DNA of 12,465 bases from positions 1 to 12,465 of the forward strand of contig JALSPT010000103.1 of assembly GCA_026985785.1 (NCBI GenBank), given 5' to 3'. The position numbers and the translations under genes were made by a program. This stretch comes from Anaerolineales bacterium. Its GTDB lineage: Bacteria; Chloroflexota; Anaerolineae; Anaerolineales; DRMV01. The notes under the pieces were generated by a model, which was given only the letters and a program-made list of their open reading frames with translations, had not been told where the DNA came from and made no database searches. This document shows positions 6,368-12,465 of the stretch, in pieces; position 1 is the stretch's first letter, and each line of letters opens with the position of its first letter.

Positions 6368-7984
6368 ATGAAACTGCGGGACCTGGCGCTGTTGGTGGCG
6401 TTACAGGCGTTGGTGGTGGGGGCGGTGATGTTCTTTCAACACAGCCCCGGCTACATGGATGCCGATTACTACACGCTGATGGGGGAGCGCCTGGCGCAGG
6501 GGGACGCCAGCGAGCCTTTTTTGTGGAATTACCTCGACAACCCCTCGGGCGTGCCTCATCCGGCGTTTGCGTATTGGCAGCCGTTGCCCGCGGTGGTGGC
6601 CGCGTGGGGGTATCGTGCTTTGCCTCACGGCGGCTTTGCCGCGGCGCGCCTGTTTTTTCTGCTTTTGGCGTTGCTCGTGCCGCCGTTGACGGCTTTGCTG
6701 GCGTGGCATCTCACCCATCGGCGTGATCTGGCCTGGATGAGCGGCGCGCTGGCGGTATTTTCGGGTTTTTATTTGCGATACCTGGCCGTGCCGGAAACGT
6801 TTACGCCGTTGTTGGTGTTGGGCGCGCTGTTTTTCCTGTTGGTGGGCTGGCCGGAGAGATGGCGGCTGGACGACTGGCTGCATCCGCTGCGCTTGGGCAG
6901 CAAGGCGATGGCGCGGGGGCTGGGAGGGTGGTTGCCGCTGGCTTTGGGCGTGGTGGCCGGGGCGTTGCACCTTGCCCGCACCGAGGGGGTGCTGTGGCTG
7001 CTGGCGGCCTGGGGCGGCCTGTGGCTGGCCGGGCGGCGGCGGTTGACTCCTTATGCCCAGGTGTTGTTGGGGTATGCAGTGCTGATGTTGCCGTGGATGG
7101 GGCGCAACCTGGCGGCTTTTGGTGCACCGTTTGCCCCTGGCGGCTGGCGCGCCTTGTGGTTGACGAACTACAACGACCTGTTTGCCTATCCAGCCGACCG
7201 GTTGACGTTTGCCCATTGGTGGGCTTCCGGTTTGAAGAACATTTTTGGGGCGCGCCTCCACGCTGCAGGCACGAACTTGCTTTCGGCGGTGGCGGTGGAG
7301 GGGGAGGTGATCTGGCTGCCGTTTGCGGTGGTGGGGGGATGGCGTCTGCGGCGGGAGCGGCGGGTGGTGATTGGCGCTGCGATGTGGCTGGCGTTGTGGG
7401 GGGTGATGAGTGCGGTGTTCCCCTTTGCTGGCGAGCGGGGGGGCTTTTTCCACGCGGCCACGCCGTTGCAGCCGCTGATTTGGGCGCTGGCGCCGTTGGG
7501 GTTGGCCGTGGCCGTCCGACGGTTGGCGTCCTGGCGTGGCTGGCATGCCTCCCAGGCCTTTCGCGTGCTGGGCTGGGGGCTGGTGGCGGTGACGGCTGCG
7601 CTGACGTTTGCCGTGACTTACCGCGAGGTGGTCGGTGGGGATTTCACCGCCCCGGTGTGGGACAAGGAGGCTCGCGCCTATGCCCGCTTCGATGCCGGTC
7701 TTGCGGGTTTGGGCGTGCCCTCGGACGCGTTGATCCTGGTCAACAATCCGCCGGGGTTTACGTGGGTGACGCACCGCCCGACGTTGGCCATTCCTGAAGG
7801 CGGAGCGGCTGAGGCCGCTGCGGTTGCCCGCCGTTATGGGGCGCGGTACATGCTCTTGGAGGCCAATCAGCCGCGCCCGCTGCGTCACGCCTATTGTCAT
7901 CCCACCACCATCCCCGCGCCGTGGCGCTTTTTGGGCATGGCCGACCGCTATACGCCGGTGTTCGTTTTGGAGGACAAGCCATGA
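6368..7984 (+). CDS. GT-C glycosyltransferase / ArnT-PMT-like membrane protein
   Basis: The 538-residue polytopic membrane protein begins with one helix (about 6-23). The first extracytoplasmic loop has the acidic motif PGYMDADYY (27-35), typical of the GT-C fold, where an early Asp is catalytic or binds metal. Next come PHPAFAYWQPLPA (63-75), then many helices with ARTEG (203-207) and PWMGRN (242-247). The last 130 or so residues form a soluble, probably extracytoplasmic domain. The protein probably transfers a sugar from a polyprenyl-phosphate carrier; acceptor and donor are not predictable. GAGGAG (6353-6358) precedes ATG 6368, and the stop is shared with the next gene by an ATGA overlap, which suggests translational coupling. 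Coding-strand base use is rich in G, as in the flanking glycosyltransferases. Confidence 0.75.
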   Translation: MKLRDLALLVALQALVVGAVMFFQHSPGYMDADYYTLMGERLAQGDASEPFLWNYLDNPSGVPHPAFAYWQPLPAVVAAWGYRALPHGGFAAARLFFLLLALLVPPLTALLAWHLTHRRDLAWMSGALAVFSGFYLRYLAVPETFTPLLVLGALFFLLVGWPERWRLDDWLHPLRLGSKAMARGLGGWLPLALGVVAGALHLARTEGVLWLLAAWGGLWLAGRRRLTPYAQVLLGYAVLMLPWMGRNLAAFGAPFAPGGWRALWLTNYNDLFAYPADRLTFAHWWASGLKNIFGARLHAAGTNLLSAVAVEGEVIWLPFAVVGGWRLRRERRVVIGAAMWLALWGVMSAVFPFAGERGGFFHAATPLQPLIWALAPLGLAVAVRRLASWRGWHASQAFRVLGWGLVAVTAALTFAVTYREVVGGDFTAPVWDKEARAYARFDAGLAGLGVPSDALILVNNPPGFTWVTHRPTLAIPEGGAAEAAAVARRYGARYMLLEANQPRPLRHAYCHPTTIPAPWRFLGMADRYTPVFVLEDKP

Positions 7985-9456
7985 GCGCGCGCAGGCGAGC
8001 ATGGCTGGTTGCCGTGGGGGGCTTTGCGCTTTGGGCAGCGGTGGGCATGGCGTTGTTTGTCTGGCTGGCGGCGCGCACTTATCGCTGGGGTTTTCCCTTG
8101 GATGACGCCTGGATACACCAGACTTATGCGCGCAATTTAGCCCTGTGGGGAGAATGGGCTTATCGGCCTGGTGCGCCGTCGGCAGGGGCAACGGCGCCGT
8201 TGTGGGTGCTGTTGCAGGCGATGGGGCAGGTGTTAGGTGTGTCGCCTTTGGTGTGGAGCGCCGGTTTGGGGTGGGCGACGCTCACCGGCCTGAGCGTGGC
8301 GGCCTGGGCGTGGTGGCGGCGGGTGTTTCCGCAGTGGGATGGTGTGTGGCCGTGGGCGGCGGGGGCTGTGATGGGCGCGGCGTGGCACCTGGTGTGGGCG
8401 GCGCTATCGGGTATGGAAACGCTGTTGTTCGCTGCCGGGATGTTCGTGCTGGCCCTGTGGGCGGGGGAGGGCTGGAGAGACAAGAGGCAAGCGTGGCTGT
8501 GGGGCGCGGCGGTGGGGGTGATGGCCTGGGTGCGCCCCGAGGCGATTTTGTTGTTGGGCGTCGCCTTGGCCGTGGAAGTGGCGGTTGCGCGCACCTGGCG
8601 CGAAGCGGTGAAGATGGTGGCGGGGTTCGCGGTCGTGTTTTTGCCTTATTTGGCTTTGAATTATGCTCTGGCGGGGCATCCGTGGCCGAACACTTTTTAC
8701 GCCAAACAAGCGGAGTACGCCGCGCTGCGTCGGTTGCCGTGGGTGCGTAGGGCATGGCGAGTTGGAGCGCCGTTGTTGGTGGGCGGCGGGGCGCTGTTGC
8801 TGCCCACGGGCGTGTGGCACGCGATGGCGCAGGCGCGAGAGGGTCGTTGGCGGCGGTGGATTGCTCCTGTTTGGGCTGTGGGGCATGTCGGCGCGTATGT
8901 CGTTCGCCTGCCGGTGGCCTATCAGCATGGGCGCTATGTGCTTCCGGTGCTGCCGGTGCTGTTGTGGTTTGGGCTTGCCGGGGGGGCTGGTTTGTGGTCT
9001 GCTTGGGAAGGGCGTTTGACGGGGCGCTGGGTGGTCTCGCGGTTGTGGGCGGCGGCACTCGCGGTCACCATGGGCGGTTTTCTCGTGCTTGGGGGGCGGG
9101 CGTATGCGCAAGATGTGGCGCTGATCGAAAGTGAAATGGTGGATACGGCGCAGTGGATGGCCGTGCATTTGCCGCCTCACACCGTGGTGGCCGCGCATGA
9201 CATTGGGGCGGTGGGCTACTTTACGCCTTTTCCCTTGGTGGATATGGCCGGGCTGGTTTCGCCGCAGGTGATTCCTTTCATCCGCGACGAAGCAGCATTG
9301 CGGGTTTTTCTCGACCGGCAGGGCGCGGCGGTGTTGGTGGTTTTCCCGCACTGGTATCGGCATTTGGCAACGGGATTGCCGGTGTTGTATTTCAATCCTC
9401 AGGGTTGGGGGCCAAGATTGGGCGGGGAGCATATGATGGTTTATCGTTGGCGGTAG
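7981..9456 (+). CDS. GT-C glycosyltransferase-like membrane protein
   Basis: The 491-residue polytopic protein has a first helix at about 9-31 followed by the loop FPLDDAWIHQTYARNLA (38-54), with the paired Asp41-Asp42 of GT-C enzymes, and GAPSAGATAPLW (64-75). Later motifs are SGMETLL (143-149), VRPEA (184-188) and PNTFYAKQ (236-243). The end of the protein (about 385 on) is soluble and contains AHDIGAVGYF near DMAGLVSP, a pattern seen in bacterial GT-C membrane proteins. It probably acts on a lipid-linked sugar at the outer face of the membrane. ATG 7981 overlaps the previous stop (ATGA) and has GGAGGA (7969-7974) at 6-nt spacing. The frame is open back to 7894, but that part overlaps the previous gene and is not needed. 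It is the last gene of the block; the next promoter sits at its 3' end. Confidence 0.75.
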   Translation: MSARRRAWLVAVGGFALWAAVGMALFVWLAARTYRWGFPLDDAWIHQTYARNLALWGEWAYRPGAPSAGATAPLWVLLQAMGQVLGVSPLVWSAGLGWATLTGLSVAAWAWWRRVFPQWDGVWPWAAGAVMGAAWHLVWAALSGMETLLFAAGMFVLALWAGEGWRDKRQAWLWGAAVGVMAWVRPEAILLLGVALAVEVAVARTWREAVKMVAGFAVVFLPYLALNYALAGHPWPNTFYAKQAEYAALRRLPWVRRAWRVGAPLLVGGGALLLPTGVWHAMAQAREGRWRRWIAPVWAVGHVGAYVVRLPVAYQHGRYVLPVLPVLLWFGLAGGAGLWSAWEGRLTGRWVVSRLWAAALAVTMGGFLVLGGRAYAQDVALIESEMVDTAQWMAVHLPPHTVVAAHDIGAVGYFTPFPLVDMAGLVSPQVIPFIRDEAALRVFLDRQGAAVLVVFPHWYRHLATGLPVLYFNPQGWGPRLGGEHMMVYRWR

Positions 9457-9468
9457 TTGTGCTATACT
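9441..9468 (+). promoter_or_regulatory. Predicted promoter giving a leaderless response-regulator transcript
   Basis: A good -10 box TATACT (9463-9468) has a weak -35 candidate TTATCG (9441-9446) 16 nt upstream, inside the end of the previous gene. The start would fall at about 9475, the A of the regulator ATG. No Shine-Dalgarno is present in the 19-nt gap. It mirrors the arrangement before the kinase at 1377. Confidence 0.5.
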
Positions 9469-9474
9469 TTGGGC

Positions 9475-10116
9475 ATGAAAAGTGTGCGCTTGCTGATTGT
9501 GGATGATCATCCCCTCTTTCGGCGGGGATTGTATGACGTTTTGTCCTCAGAGGATGGGTTGGAGGTGGTGGCAGAGGCAGCGCAGGGGCGGGCGGCGTTG
9601 GAGGTCATGCGTTGTTTGCAGCCCGACGTCGCGCTTGTGGATGTCAACCTGCCGGATATCAACGGGCATGAAATTGTGCGCACGGCGCGTCGCGAGCGGC
9701 TGCCCACGCGGATCATACTCTTGACGGCGTATGATGATGGCGTGCAGCAGCGGCAGGCCCTGGCGGAAGGGGCGGCGGCGTACGTCAGCAAAGAGGTGCC
9801 GCCGGGCTGGCTTGTTGATGTAGTGCGTCACGTGGCAGCAGGGCGCTATGTGGTCAATAGGCAGGTCATGAGCGAAGCGGAGCGCATTCGTTGGTTGGAG
9901 GATCACGCCGCTGAAACTTCTCTTTCGCCCCGAGAGATGGAAGTGTTGCGGCTATTGACGCAGGGGATGAGCAACAGGGCCATTGCCCAGGCGCTCGACA
10001 TCAGTGAGCAAACGGTCAAAAACCATGTGACGGCTATTTTGCGAAAATTGAATCTGGACGACCGTACCCAGGCGGCTGTGTATGCTTTGCAGCGGGGTTG
10101 GGTGCGACTGGACTAA
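9475..10116 (+). CDS. NarL/FixJ (DegU)-type response regulator
   Basis: The 213-residue protein has a receiver domain (about 4-120) with the acidic pair Asp10-Asp11, phosphoacceptor Asp56 in ALVDVNLPDINGHE, Thr84 in the LLTAY segment and the conserved Lys106. A LuxR-type helix-turn-helix (about 148-207) follows, with LSPREMEVLRLLTQGMSNRAIA and the recognition helix near SEQTVKNHV. Phosphorylation should promote dimerisation and DNA binding. The true start is ATG 9475, where the protein begins MKSVRLLIVDDHP. The in-frame TTG at 9457 lies upstream of the -10 box and should be ignored. The DegS-like kinase follows after 18 nt and is the obvious partner. Targets are unknown, but the pilin and comEA genes just downstream are candidates. 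Confidence 0.95.
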   Translation: MKSVRLLIVDDHPLFRRGLYDVLSSEDGLEVVAEAAQGRAALEVMRCLQPDVALVDVNLPDINGHEIVRTARRERLPTRIILLTAYDDGVQQRQALAEGAAAYVSKEVPPGWLVDVVRHVAAGRYVVNRQVMSEAERIRWLEDHAAETSLSPREMEVLRLLTQGMSNRAIAQALDISEQTVKNHVTAILRKLNLDDRTQAAVYALQRGWVRLD

Positions 10117-10134
10117 AAGGCGGAGGTGGTGACG

Positions 10135-11190
10135 ATGAACGAATTGCCTGCGGGAACGCCTCAAAAAAGTGTGGCCCAGCCGGGAGCGCAGCAGCAGCCC
10201 TCTTTGGAGGAACTGGTGTCCCAGGCCATTGGAGACATCGAGCGCGAAGCCCACGAGGTGGCGCTGATGTTGGAGCAGAGCCAGGCCGAAGTGAACCGTT
10301 TGGGGCAAAAGAGTGCCTCGGTGTCGGCTTATGCGCGGCAGATGGGCGAGCGGCAACAGTGGGAAGAATTGGTCAAAGCCTGTGAAACCGCCCTCGAGGC
10401 CCAGCAACGATATTTGATCATGCGCGGGCAGTTGGAGAAACTACAACAGGTTTATGAGACTTTGGGGCGCTTCAAAGAAACGCTGACCGCCCTTCAGGCG
10501 GCGGCCTCTGCACGGCCCGAGGCTTCTGAGGGGGAGGGGAAGAGCGCACTGGCTGTGTTGGAGATGCTGGTGCAGGCGCAGGAGGCTGAACGCCAGCGCC
10601 TTTCCCGCCAGATGCACGATGGGCCCGCCCAGGCGCTTTCCAATTTCATTCTCCAGACGGAAATCGCCAGCAGGCTGTTCGAGGTGGACCCTGACAGGGC
10701 GCGCGAAGAATTACAGGCATTGAAATCTTCGGCAGCGATTACGTTCCAGCAGGTGCGAGAGTTCATTTTTGAGTTGCGGCCAATGATGCTGGATGACCTG
10801 GGGCTGGTACCTACGGTCAATCGTTATCTGGAAACGCTCGACCGCCAGGTGGATGCGGCGGTAAAGACCGAAATTTTAGGGCAGGAGCGGCGCTATGCCT
10901 CGTACTTGGAAGTCTTTGTGTTTCGCGCTATTCAAGAATTGGTTTCGGTGGCCTTGCATGACCGAAAGGCAGCGCATGTGACCGTGCGGTTGACGCTGGA
11001 AGAGCGGCAGGTGAAGGTGGCTGTGGAAGACGACGGTACGCCAGTAGATGAAATGGCGATCGAACGGGGAACGGAGATCGGCTTGCGGTTGTTGCGCGAC
11101 CGTGTCGAAATGTTGGGCGGCAGCATGTCGGTGAGCAGTGAGCCGGGGTCGACGGTGGTGTCTTTTGAGGTTTTAGCTCCTGAAGAGTAG
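10135..11190 (+). CDS. DegS-type sensor histidine kinase with a degenerate ATPase domain
   Basis: The 351-residue protein lacks membrane segments. Residues 24-125 form a long helical, probably coiled-coil sensor region as in DegS. The HisKA_3 dimerisation domain follows, with QAQEAERQRLSRQMHDGPAQAL (147-168) and phosphoacceptor His161. The HATPase domain departs from the family. Where the N box should read QEALxN.., this protein has QELVSVALHD (267-276), with Val272 in place of the metal-binding Asn. The G1 box is DDGTP (299-303), without the second Gly. The G2 region keeps IGLRLLRDRVEMLGG (315-329). It may therefore bind ATP poorly, or act as a phosphatase or adaptor. ATG 10135 was chosen because GGAGGTGG (10122-10129) lies 5 nt before it; the in-frame GTG 10126 lies inside that ribosome binding site. 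It is 18 nt after the response regulator and probably cotranscribed. Confidence 0.88.
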   Translation: MNELPAGTPQKSVAQPGAQQQPSLEELVSQAIGDIEREAHEVALMLEQSQAEVNRLGQKSASVSAYARQMGERQQWEELVKACETALEAQQRYLIMRGQLEKLQQVYETLGRFKETLTALQAAASARPEASEGEGKSALAVLEMLVQAQEAERQRLSRQMHDGPAQALSNFILQTEIASRLFEVDPDRAREELQALKSSAAITFQQVREFIFELRPMMLDDLGLVPTVNRYLETLDRQVDAAVKTEILGQERRYASYLEVFVFRAIQELVSVALHDRKAAHVTVRLTLEERQVKVAVEDDGTPVDEMAIERGTEIGLRLLRDRVEMLGGSMSVSSEPGSTVVSFEVLAPEE

Positions 11191-11236
11191 CTGAAATGAA
11201 ATTGCAACGTTTTGATACATTCGGAACGGCGCAAGA

Positions 11237-11245
11237 TGGTATAAT
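11237..11245 (+). promoter_or_regulatory. Extended -10 promoter of the pilin gene
   Basis: TG-G-TATAAT is a consensus extended -10 element. TACATT (11216-11221) is a poor -35 at 18 nt, and a better TTGATA (11212-11217) lies too far away. Transcription should start near 11252, leaving a leader of about 41 nt. Together with the ribosome binding site and terminator this looks like a strongly expressed single-gene unit. Confidence 0.65.
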
Positions 11246-11253
11246 GCAAACAG

Positions 11254-11263
11254 CCCTTAAGGG
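11254..11263. promoter_or_regulatory. 10-bp perfect palindrome at the predicted pilin transcription start
   Basis: CCCTTAAGGG lies just downstream of the predicted transcription start of the pilin gene. A symmetric site here could be an operator that blocks initiation. It is also short enough to be coincidental. Confidence 0.25.
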
Positions 11264-11275
11264 TAATTCTTAGAG

Positions 11276-11286
11276 AAAGGAGGTGA
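11276..11286 (+). promoter_or_regulatory. Near-perfect Shine-Dalgarno of the pilin gene
   Basis: AAAGGAGGTGA is complementary to the 16S rRNA 3' end over almost its full length and sits 6 nt before ATG 11293. It is the strongest ribosome binding site in the window and fixes the start of this small gene. Confidence 0.85.
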
Positions 11287-11292
11287 ATTGCC

Positions 11293-11439
11293 ATGTTGTT
11301 TGCGCCGAAAGAGAAAGGTCAGGGCCTCGTGGAATATGCATTGATTCTTGTGCTCGTGGCTATTGTCGTGATTGCTATCCTGGCGATTCTGGGCCCGACC
11401 ATCGGTAACGTGTTCAGCAACGCTGTGAACGCTCTGTAA
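11293..11439 (+). CDS. flp: Flp-type (type IVb) pilin, 48 residues
   Basis: The 48-residue protein is a class III/Flp prepilin. A short charged leader (MLFAPKEKG) is followed by the cleavage site Gly9|Gln10. The mature part starts QGLVEYALILVLVAIV, with Glu14 at position +5 and Tyr15 at +6, the Flp hallmark. The hydrophobic helix runs to about residue 33, and the tail GPTIGNVFSNAVNAL completes it. A TadV-type prepilin peptidase should remove the leader, and Tad machinery would assemble the subunits into thin adhesive pili. No tadA, tadB, tadC, tadZ, rcpA or peptidase gene is in view, so the assembly system must be elsewhere. The gene has its own extended -10 promoter, ribosome binding site and terminator, as expected for an abundant subunit. 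It lies between a two-component pair and comEA. Confidence 0.92.
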   Translation: MLFAPKEKGQGLVEYALILVLVAIVVIAILAILGPTIGNVFSNAVNAL

Positions 11440-11458
11440 AAAAGCCGTTGGCTGATAC

Positions 11459-11493
11459 AAAAAGAGGCCTGGCATATAGCCAGGCCTCTTTTT
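11459..11493 (+). terminator. Intrinsic terminator after the pilin gene
   Basis: A perfect 15-bp stem pairs 11459-11473 with 11479-11493 around the 5-nt loop ATATA. The core is GAGGCCTGGC, flanked by an A run on the left and a T run on the right, so it could stop transcription in either direction. It begins 20 nt after the pilin stop and separates that gene from comEA. Confidence 0.95.
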
Positions 11494-11516
11494 GGTTAAA
11501 GCCGCTGGGTGGGGGG

Positions 11517-11522
11517 TATAAT
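11517..11522 (+). promoter_or_regulatory. -10 box of the comEA promoter
   Basis: A consensus TATAAT sits 24 nt after the terminator, with transcription expected to start near 11529. TTGGTT (11492-11497) is a possible -35 but the 19-nt spacer is long. comEA also has AGGAGGGG (11535-11542) just before ATG 11546. Confidence 0.5.
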
Positions 11523-11545
11523 TTTCCAAAAAGCAGGAGGGGAAG

Positions 11546-12130
11546 ATGTCGCGCTGGGTAGATGAGGCAATAGGAGTGTTGGTCGGCGTGTTGTTGGCAG
11601 GGGTAGCGTTATGGATAGCCTCGCCGCCGCGTGGTGAGCCGATCACGTTGCTCCCGCCGCCACCTACCCCAACACAGGCGCCTTTGGTCGTGGATGTGGT
11701 GGGCGCGGTGCGGCATCCGGGGGTTTATACGCTGCCGCGGGGCAGTCGCGTGCGCGATGCGGTGGCGGCGGCAGGCGGCTTTTTGCCTGCCGCGGTGCCG
11801 GAGGCCGTCAATTTGGCGGCGATGTTGCAAGATGGGGTACGCATCTTTGTTCCCGCGGCCCACACGCCCACCCCCGTGGTGCAGGTGCCCACCGTCGTGC
11901 CGCTCACTACGGCTGGTCCAGAGGATGCCGTTTCCCGAATCAACATCAATACCGCCACGGCCGAGGAGTTGGAGGCGCTGCCAAGAATCGGCCCCACGCT
12001 GGCGCAGCGCATCATTGCATACCGTGAGGCGCATGGCCCCTTTCGAAAGGTGGATGACCTGCTCAACGTCAAAGGCATTGGTCCAACTTTGCTGGAGACG
12101 CTCCGACCTCATGTCACGACGGGGAATTGA
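11546..12130 (+). CDS. comEA: ComEA family DNA-binding competence protein
   Basis: ComEA is the membrane-anchored receptor that binds incoming double-stranded DNA during natural transformation and delivers it to the ComEC channel. The 194 residues show the Gram-positive-style plan: one N-terminal membrane helix (about 7-25), a proline-rich spacer (34-46), a SLBB domain (about 47-103) with VVGAVRHPGVYTLPRGSRV, a second Pro/Thr/Val linker (105-125), and the tandem helix-hairpin-helix domain (131-191). The last starts ININTATAEELEALPRIGP and contains DDLLNVKGIGP. All expected parts are present and length is normal. A Shine-Dalgarno (11535-11542) and a -10 box lie upstream. comEC is often the next gene but here a HIT-family gene follows, so comEC must be elsewhere if transformation is functional. 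The Flp pilin gene lies immediately upstream beyond the terminator. Confidence 0.95.
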   Translation: MSRWVDEAIGVLVGVLLAGVALWIASPPRGEPITLLPPPPTPTQAPLVVDVVGAVRHPGVYTLPRGSRVRDAVAAAGGFLPAAVPEAVNLAAMLQDGVRIFVPAAHTPTPVVQVPTVVPLTTAGPEDAVSRININTATAEELEALPRIGPTLAQRIIAYREAHGPFRKVDDLLNVKGIGPTLLETLRPHVTTGN

Positions 12131-12152
12131 GGGGAATCGCAGCGTTTTACGG

Positions 12153-12181
12153 CTGTGGTTTGCCGGGAAATCTGCTACAAT
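12153..12181 (+). promoter_or_regulatory. Predicted promoter of the HIT-family gene
   Basis: TACAAT (12176-12181) is a good -10 box; the sequence 17 nt upstream, CTGTGG (12153-12158), is a weak -35. The start would be near 12188, leaving a leader of about 24 nt to ATG 12212. The 81-bp gap after comEA holds nothing else I can recognise, and no terminator follows comEA. Confidence 0.4.
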
Positions 12182-12211
12182 TAGGGCATCTTGTGACTGC
12201 GAGGCTGCAAT

Positions 12212-12465
12212 ATGGAGTATCTTTGGTCGCCCTGGCGGATGGAATACATCGAGAACCACATTCGCGAAGAAGGTTGCGTGTTTTGTAAAGCCGTTCAGCA
12301 AGCCGATGGGCCTGACAATCTGATCGTTTATCGGGGGGAACGGGCGTTCGTGATGCTCAACCGTTATCCCTACACGACGGGGCATTTGATGATCATCCCT
12401 TATGAGCACCAAGCGGATCTGGCCGCGCTGGAGGCTGCCACGCGAGCGGAGATCATGGAACTGAC
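12212..12465 (+). CDS. HIT family protein (histidine-triad nucleotide hydrolase/transferase), 3' end missing
   Basis: Only the first 84 complete codons are in the window. The protein begins MEYLWSPWRMEYI and continues with CVFC (22-25), a cysteine pair that forms part of a zinc site in the GalT/Ap4A-phosphorylase-like HIT branch. Then come the core strands ending TTGHLMIIPYEHQADLAAL (about 55-73), a conserved HIT pattern. The catalytic H-x-H-x-H triad lies beyond the right edge, so activity cannot be confirmed. Family members act on nucleotides such as diadenosine tetraphosphate or AMP conjugates. The start is ATG 12212, with a modest GCGAGG (12199-12204) before it. The gene probably has its own promoter and is not obviously linked to comEA. 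Confidence 0.88.
   Translation, partial: MEYLWSPWRMEYIENHIREEGCVFCKAVQQADGPDNLIVYRGERAFVMLNRYPYTTGHLMIIPYEHQADLAALEAATRAEIMEL

Noticed and set aside
5158..6726. Gly-rich open frame on the + strand in another frame across two glycosyltransferases
   Set aside because: It ignores the true gene boundary at 6361-6368 and has no hydrophobic segment pattern or motif; it is a frame-shifted shadow.
6401..8191. Open frame of about 600 codons on the minus strand opposite the glycosyltransferases
   Set aside because: The Pro/Arg/Gln/His-rich translation is typical of antisense frames of GC-rich membrane protein genes, and it spans a gene boundary on the coding strand.
11257..11646. Minus-strand open frame across the pilin gene and terminator
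   Set aside because: It runs through a perfect terminator hairpin and two promoters, and is antisense to a clear Flp pilin and comEA.
1..12465. Search for a defence system, retron, toxin-antitoxin pair, prophage or insertion sequence
   Set aside because: No transposase, integrase, reverse transcriptase, nuclease pair, terminal repeats or tRNA-linked attachment site could be seen; the genes are housekeeping, envelope and regulatory types.

Overview
The window looks like chromosomal DNA from a GC-rich bacterium, most likely a Chloroflexota (Anaerolineae-type) lineage. That placement is an inference. It rests on a DapL-like aminotransferase, strings of GT-C membrane glycosyltransferases, the histidine kinase style with an insertion before its G2 box, and a lipoprotein with a Pro/Ala/Thr/Glu linker. 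No rRNA, tRNA, CRISPR array, insertion sequence or phage gene is visible. All genes but the first are on the + strand, and no gap exceeds about 135 bp.

Layout. (1) 1-683, minus: the 5' part of a PhnD-type substrate-binding lipoprotein, cut by the window edge. (2) 816-1337: a Nudix hydrolase, divergent from the lipoprotein; the two predicted promoters overlap. (3) 1377-9456: a tightly packed block in which genes overlap or lie 2-6 nt apart, consisting of a soluble histidine kinase, a DapL-like aminotransferase, the GTPase HflX and three different GT-C integral-membrane glycosyltransferases. (4) 9475-11190: a NarL/DegU-type response regulator followed by a DegS-type histidine kinase whose ATP-binding domain is partly degenerate. 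(5) 11293-11439: a 48-residue Flp-type pilin with its own extended -10 promoter, a near-perfect Shine-Dalgarno and a perfect-stem terminator. (6) 11546-12130: ComEA, a DNA-uptake receptor with SLBB and helix-hairpin-helix domains. (7) 12212 to the end: the 5' part of a HIT-family protein.

How the parts may work together. The block at 1377-9456 is probably one transcription unit and would couple a kinase and two housekeeping enzymes to transfer of lipid-linked sugars at the outer face of the membrane. The two-component pair, orphan pilin and ComEA that follow are arranged as separate units, but all could concern the cell surface and DNA uptake. Both regulator units (1377 and 9475) appear to start from leaderless transcripts: each has a -10 hexamer followed by exactly six bases and then ATG, with no Shine-Dalgarno. 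Most other genes carry a recognisable ribosome binding site.

No clearly new multi-gene system (defence, retron, toxin or the like) was found. The most unusual observations are the paired leaderless regulator starts, the degenerate DegS-like kinase, the stand-alone pilin unit and the three-gene glycosyltransferase run.
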